Below, in pieces: positions 6,004 to 8,872 of a stretch of DNA of 8,872 bases; the stretch's first letter is position 1; each line of letters opens with the position of its first letter. The stretch covers positions 1 through 8,872 of the forward strand of contig JBCCFX010000169.1 in NCBI GenBank assembly GCA_039029515.1, in the 5' to 3' direction. Origin of the DNA: JBCCFX01 sp039029515 (GTDB lineage: Bacteria; Planctomycetota; Phycisphaerae; Phycisphaerales; SM1A02). The notes beneath the pieces were generated by a model that did no database searches, was not told where the DNA came from, and saw nothing but the letters and a program-made list of their open reading frames with translations. Position numbers and translations under genes: made by a program.

Positions 6004-6723
6004 TCAGGAGCGTTCAGGCTGGCTGGTTTCTGTCCGGACGATCAATTCCCGGCGGGGGAGGATCAGAACCGCAATCCAGGCCATGACCACAGTGATCGCG
6101 ATCCATCGCAGCATGAGCCAGTCATCCGCATCTGGTGGTGCACCGCCGCCTTCCGCGAGCCGATGGACCGACGTCAGCGGGCTGATGATCGCGTAGCGGT
6201 CGGGTTCCATGACGATACCCGTCATCGTGCCGAGCCAGCCGAGCATCGGCCCCGCGAGGCAAAGCGCGATGCAGATCACCATGGTCAATGTTCGGATGAG
6301 CGCGCGATGCGAGCCAATGGCAGCGGCGACAAAGGCTGATGTCAGCAGCAACCACGCGACGAGGGTGGCGTCGATGACCGCCGTGCGCTCGATCGACCAT
6401 GGCGTCACAAGGCGCAATGGCCACAGCACGACCTGAATCGTTGACAGGAGCACAGTGAGATCGAGCAACGTCTGGCGCACCGGATAGTCCGCTGCGCGCT
6501 GACTCAGGCGGAGCAACGGCCAACCGATCATGAGACCAATCGTCAGGCACAACAGCATCAGACGCACGCCAGGCGTGTAACTCTGCGAGGATGGTTGCAA
6601 CGGCTGACGCACGCCGATGGAGATCAACCACGATCCCACCAGCCAGAGGGAGACGAAGAAGATCAACGGACGTGGAAGCACCAACGGTGGCTTGCTCGTG
6701 GTCATCGCCGACGAGTGTACCAT
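6004..6723 (-). CDS. Six-helix integral membrane protein of unknown function
   Basis: The 239-residue product has hydrophobic segments at about 19-38, 53-73, 86-106, 115-138, 143-170 and 203-223, so six membrane spans with a short Ser/Thr/Glu tail ('RTETSQPERS'). The stretch 'YAIISPLTSVHRLAEGG' followed by one helix and 'LPRREL' recalls the end of ABC-2 type permeases, where a 'SP' loop precedes the last helix. The N-terminal part is not obviously of that family and no ATPase gene is adjacent, so I leave it unnamed. It starts 13 bases after the ftsQ stop and is likely in the same transcript. ATG at 6705 is a possible alternative start; neither has a clear Shine-Dalgarno. Confidence 0.7.
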   Translation of the reverse strand: MVHSSAMTTSKPPLVLPRPLIFFVSLWLVGSWLISIGVRQPLQPSSQSYTPGVRLMLLCLTIGLMIGWPLLRLSQRAADYPVRQTLLDLTVLLSTIQVVLWPLRLVTPWSIERTAVIDATLVAWLLLTSAFVAAAIGSHRALIRTLTMVICIALCLAGPMLGWLGTMTGIVMEPDRYAIISPLTSVHRLAEGGGAPPDADDWLMLRWIAITVVMAWIAVLILPRRELIVRTETSQPERS

Positions 6724-6736
6724 CCGGCGAGCGCGC

Positions 6737-7678
6737 TCAGCGCAGAATGACGGCTTCGCGATGCGTCAGATCAACTTCGCCATGATGACCTCGATCAATG
6801 TGACCATGCTCGGTGAAGTGATGGTTCAGGTACTGGACCTTGAGCGCGGCGAAGGACTCGAGTGCGCGCTCGCTCTCCGGAGGCGAACCCCAGATGATCC
6901 GGCATCCACGGTCACTGATGATCGACAGCGCGCCGGTTGTGCCGAATCCACTGAGATCGACGGCGCGAATCTGATGAAGCCACGGTTGATCATCGATGAA
7001 TCGAAGCAGGCGAAGTGCGGCTTCGACATCTTCGCCGGCCCAGTGTTCGCCGGCCGACGTCGGTCGGATCATGCGCGGCGCACGAAGTACGATGAATCGA
7101 TGGCCGTTCCCTTCGGTGTAGGTCAATGGCAGCAAGCGGCCGACTTCATCCACAACGTGATGACCATCGGCATCCGCGATCGTGGCGAACGGCATGAAGA
7201 ACGATGCGTCGACCTCAATCACGCCACGGCGGATGTGGCGCACCTGATCGACCGACGCAAACCAGCCGGTCTGCATCAGCGTCGCTCGAACATCGATGAG
7301 TTGTTGTCGGTCCAATGGATTACCGGTGACCTGATTCATCACGTTCATATGCAGCGCGGTCTTGAGGTCACCCTGCAGCCATGCCGGCGGATCTCGGAAG
7401 ACGATCTGCATGTCGTCCGCTGCCGTGATCGTCTGGCCCGCGTACGCCTGAAGCTTCGGGACGCCAACGGACCATGACACCACGATGGCGACCACGACCG
7501 CGGCCCACTTCGTGGCGTGGGTGATGCGGCCGACATGGTCCCAGTCAACGTGATCGAATCGATCGCGCCACGATGAAGCGGCCTTCTTCTTCGATCGCTT
7601 CGAGCTGGACTTTCGTCCGGACTTCGAGGTCGACTTCTTCTTTCGGCTGGAGCCTGATCGGGATGCGGTCCGGGCCAC
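6737..7678 (-). CDS. ftsQ: FtsQ/DivIB-like cell division protein
   Basis: A 313-residue bitopic protein: a very basic Lys/Ser/Arg-rich cytoplasmic tail (1-34), one membrane span at about 57-73, and a periplasmic region. The segment 88-165, with 'LIDVRATLMQTGWFASVDQVRHIRRGVIEVD', fits the end of a POTRA-like fold and the start of the beta domain, and the final 'EVDLTHREAVILR' matches the usual end of FtsQ. FtsQ bridges early and late divisome proteins and regulates septal peptidoglycan synthesis. Position directly after ddl, as in the classical division and cell-wall cluster, is the strongest support, because sequence conservation of this family is low. Start is a GTG with AGGAG about 8 bases upstream; that site lies partly in a hairpin. 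The usual followers ftsA and ftsZ are not next; an unnamed membrane protein is. Confidence 0.8.
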   Translation of the reverse strand: MARTASRSGSSRKKKSTSKSGRKSSSKRSKKKAASSWRDRFDHVDWDHVGRITHATKWAAVVVAIVVSWSVGVPKLQAYAGQTITAADDMQIVFRDPPAWLQGDLKTALHMNVMNQVTGNPLDRQQLIDVRATLMQTGWFASVDQVRHIRRGVIEVDASFFMPFATIADADGHHVVDEVGRLLPLTYTEGNGHRFIVLRAPRMIRPTSAGEHWAGEDVEAALRLLRFIDDQPWLHQIRAVDLSGFGTTGALSIISDRGCRIIWGSPPESERALESFAALKVQYLNHHFTEHGHIDRGHHGEVDLTHREAVILR

Positions 7679-7687
7679 GTGAGCACT

Positions 7688-7707
7688 CCTGTGATGAATC
7701 TCACAGG
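7688..7707 (-). promoter_or_regulatory. Hairpin overlapping the ftsQ ribosome binding site
   Basis: CCTGTGA and TCACAGG form a perfect 7-bp inverted repeat with a 6-base loop, filling most of the gap between ddl and ftsQ. In the minus-strand mRNA the AGGAG of ftsQ begins inside the 3' arm, so the folded form would hide part of it. This could tune ftsQ translation relative to ddl. There is no U-rich tail, so it is not a typical terminator. Confidence 0.4.
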
Positions 7708-7708
7708 A

Positions 7709-8650
7709 TCATCGGCTGATGGTGGCGTCCGGGTTTGACTTCTGCGCGTCCAAACCGCGTCGACGGGCACATTCAACGAGGCGTTGGCAGAGCTCGCTCA
7801 TGGACAGACCGACCGCCTGAGCGGCCATGGGGACGAGGGAATGGTCCGTGAAGCCGGGCATGGTGTTGATTTCGAGAAACCACGGACCGTGTTCATCCAC
7901 GATGAAGTCAACACGGGCCAGATCCCGAACACCGATGGCACGAATCGCGGCCTCGGCATTCGAAACACATGCCGCCGCGAACGGGAGGTCATCCGGTTCG
8001 ATGCGATACGCGGTGTCATCGCGTTCGTATTTGGCCTCGTAATCATAGAACGCCGCCGCAGGCACGATCTCAATAAGCGGCAGCGTCTGACCATCCAGGA
8101 AACCGACCGTGACCTCACGCCCGCGGATGTATGCCTCGACCATCAGGTCATCGCGTCGCGCGTGAAGTGCGGTGCGAGCTTCATCAATCTCCGCACTGTT
8201 CTGACAGATGCGCAAGTCGACGCTTGAACCATCGTTCATCGGCTTGATGACGCACGGTGCCGGCAATGGACATGGTTCATCGGCGCGCAGCGGAAACGCG
8301 GGCGGTGTCGGCACGCCATGCGATTCAATGCAACGCTTGGAGGCGATCTTGTCCATCGCGAGCCGGGCCGTGGTGGAGTCCGCGCCGACGAATGGAAGGC
8401 CGATCGTCTCCAGCAACGCCTGAAGTTCACCGCCTTCGCCCCAGGTTCCGTGCAGCATCGGAACGATGACATCGCCGCTGATTGCGCGCAGGTCTGCTGC
8501 GGTCGGTTTATCGATCACGACGTCGCGCACGACGTACTGTTCGATGTTACGCAACGCCGCGGCAACCGCGTGGCCGGACTGCAGGCTGACTTCACGTTCG
8601 GCGTCAGGTCCGCCCATGAGCACGACAACATCGAGGCGTTCGTCACTCAT
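7709..8650 (-). CDS. ddl: D-alanine--D-alanine ligase
   Basis: The 313-residue length and motifs fit Ddl. The N-terminal domain has 'LMGGPDAEREVSLQSG' (11-26), with the catalytic Glu20, and 'HGTWGEGGELQALLE' (67-81). The ATP-grasp part has 'VIKPMNDGSS' (134-143), 'VEAYIRGREVTVGF' (171-184), the mobile-loop sequence 'FYDYEAKY' (201-208) and the metal and product site 'FLEINTMPGFTDHSLVP' (258-274). It ligates two D-alanines with ATP in the cytoplasm, supplying the dipeptide that MurF adds to the peptidoglycan precursor. The ATG at 8650 overlaps the preceding murB stop as ATGA, implying translational coupling, and ftsQ follows after 30 bases. The C-terminal ~15 residues are polar and variable. 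All expected catalytic residues seem present. Confidence 0.95.
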   Translation of the reverse strand: MSDERLDVVVLMGGPDAEREVSLQSGHAVAAALRNIEQYVVRDVVIDKPTAADLRAISGDVIVPMLHGTWGEGGELQALLETIGLPFVGADSTTARLAMDKIASKRCIESHGVPTPPAFPLRADEPCPLPAPCVIKPMNDGSSVDLRICQNSAEIDEARTALHARRDDLMVEAYIRGREVTVGFLDGQTLPLIEIVPAAAFYDYEAKYERDDTAYRIEPDDLPFAAACVSNAEAAIRAIGVRDLARVDFIVDEHGPWFLEINTMPGFTDHSLVPMAAQAVGLSMSELCQRLVECARRRGLDAQKSNPDATISR

Positions 8651-8781
8651 GATTGCGGCTCGCGGTGTCGCTGCCAGATGTCGATCTCAGGATTCATCTC
8701 GATGCCGATGTGGGCAAAGACGCGTTGCTGCATCAGTTCGAGCAGAGCAAGGACATCGGTCGCGCGGGTACCAGGTTTCGT
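8647..8781 (-). CDS. murB: 3' end of UDP-N-acetylmuramate dehydrogenase (MurB), 5' part missing
   Basis: About 44 residues are recognisable, from 'LTKPGTRATDVLALLELMQQ' through 'RVFAHIGIEMNPEIDIWQ' to the stop at 8647. This matches the last helix and strand of MurB, which reduces UDP-GlcNAc-enolpyruvate to UDP-MurNAc with NADPH and FAD. Overlap with ddl by 4 bases and the cell-wall context support the call. Upstream of residue 'LTKPGT' the frame stays open to the window edge, but the translation no longer resembles MurB: the expected 'HANF'-like segment is absent and the sequence is the antisense of another gene. I therefore end the gene near 8781 and treat it as broken or chimeric there. Confidence 0.7.
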   Translation of the reverse strand, partial: TKPGTRATDVLALLELMQQRVFAHIGIEMNPEIDIWQRHREPQS

Positions 8782-8872
8782 GAGGGGCACAAGACCGGCC
8801 ACTACCTCGACCAGCGCGACAACCGCGTGCGCGCCGCGGCCTACGCGGCTTGCAAGGACGGCGCGCGCGTGC
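8782..8872 (+). CDS. Fragment of an RlmI-like 23S rRNA methyltransferase (both ends missing)
   Basis: The plus strand encodes 'EGHKTGHYLDQRDNR' then 'VRAAAYAACKDGARV' up to the edge. The block '(G/Q)KTGxxLDQRxNR' followed by a 'GARVLDLF' SAM motif is characteristic of the RlmI/RlmK family of SAM-dependent 23S rRNA cytosine-C5 methyltransferases; here the window ends just inside the SAM motif. In family members about 170 or more residues, including a PUA domain, precede this block. None of that is seen: before 8782 the frame is open but is only the antisense of murB. Of 30 codons, 29 end in G or C, compared with about 20 of the first 30 in ddl, so composition also differs from the rest of the window. 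Confidence 0.6.

Noticed and set aside
6617..7477. Plus-strand open frame of 286 codons opposite ftsQ
   Set aside because: It is the antisense of ftsQ and of the start of the membrane gene; no motif or ribosome binding site.
1..8872. CRISPR arrays, tRNA/rRNA genes, insertion sequences and prophage attachment sites
   Set aside because: I found no regularly spaced direct repeats, no tRNA-like cloverleaf, and no transposase or integrase reading frame on either strand.

Overview
The window looks like a GC-rich (about 60% by eye) chromosomal piece from a bacterium of the Planctomycetota, possibly the class Phycisphaerae. That placement is inference from two things: the SpoIIE-type phosphatase with a 'EVWGGN' entry motif, and the murB-ddl-ftsQ order together with a BlaI/M56 regulatory pair. 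No rRNA or tRNA gene is present to confirm it.

Left edge (1-1250). A minus-strand SpoIIE/PP2C-type serine/threonine phosphatase runs off base 1. Between it and the next gene lies about 460 bases of non-coding DNA. It holds two rho-independent terminator-like hairpins facing the plus strand, a possible structured RNA ending in the second one, and a promoter with a perfect palindromic operator.

Centre (1251-4604). Three tightly coupled plus-strand genes follow that operator: a BlaI/MecI/CopY-type repressor, an M56 (BlaR1-like) membrane metalloprotease that lacks a penicillin-binding sensor domain, and an exported-looking 481-residue protein extremely rich in His, Glu and Met with a coiled-coil body and an Arg/Gly/Ser-rich tail. 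The likely logic is that the membrane protease senses something outside the cytoplasm, its activity leads to loss of the repressor, and the operon turns itself on. The His/Glu-rich protein would be the effector or sensor partner, and metal binding is the most natural guess. This cassette is the best candidate for an undescribed system here. A strong terminator closes it.

Right part (8650 down to 4646, minus strand). The tail of murB overlaps ddl by 4 bases, then come an ftsQ-like division gene, a six-helix membrane protein, a small helix-turn-helix protein and a beta-class DNA methyltransferase. The first three belong to the division and cell-wall cluster. The methyltransferase converges on the BlaI/M56 operon, and its last codons lie inside that operon's terminator stem.

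Right edge (8782-8872). The last ~90 bases encode, on the plus strand, the conserved core of an RlmI-like 23S rRNA methyltransferase, with much higher third-position GC than the rest. It abuts a murB gene that loses its family likeness at the same point. This looks like a junction: an assembly chimera at a contig end, or a real rearrangement.
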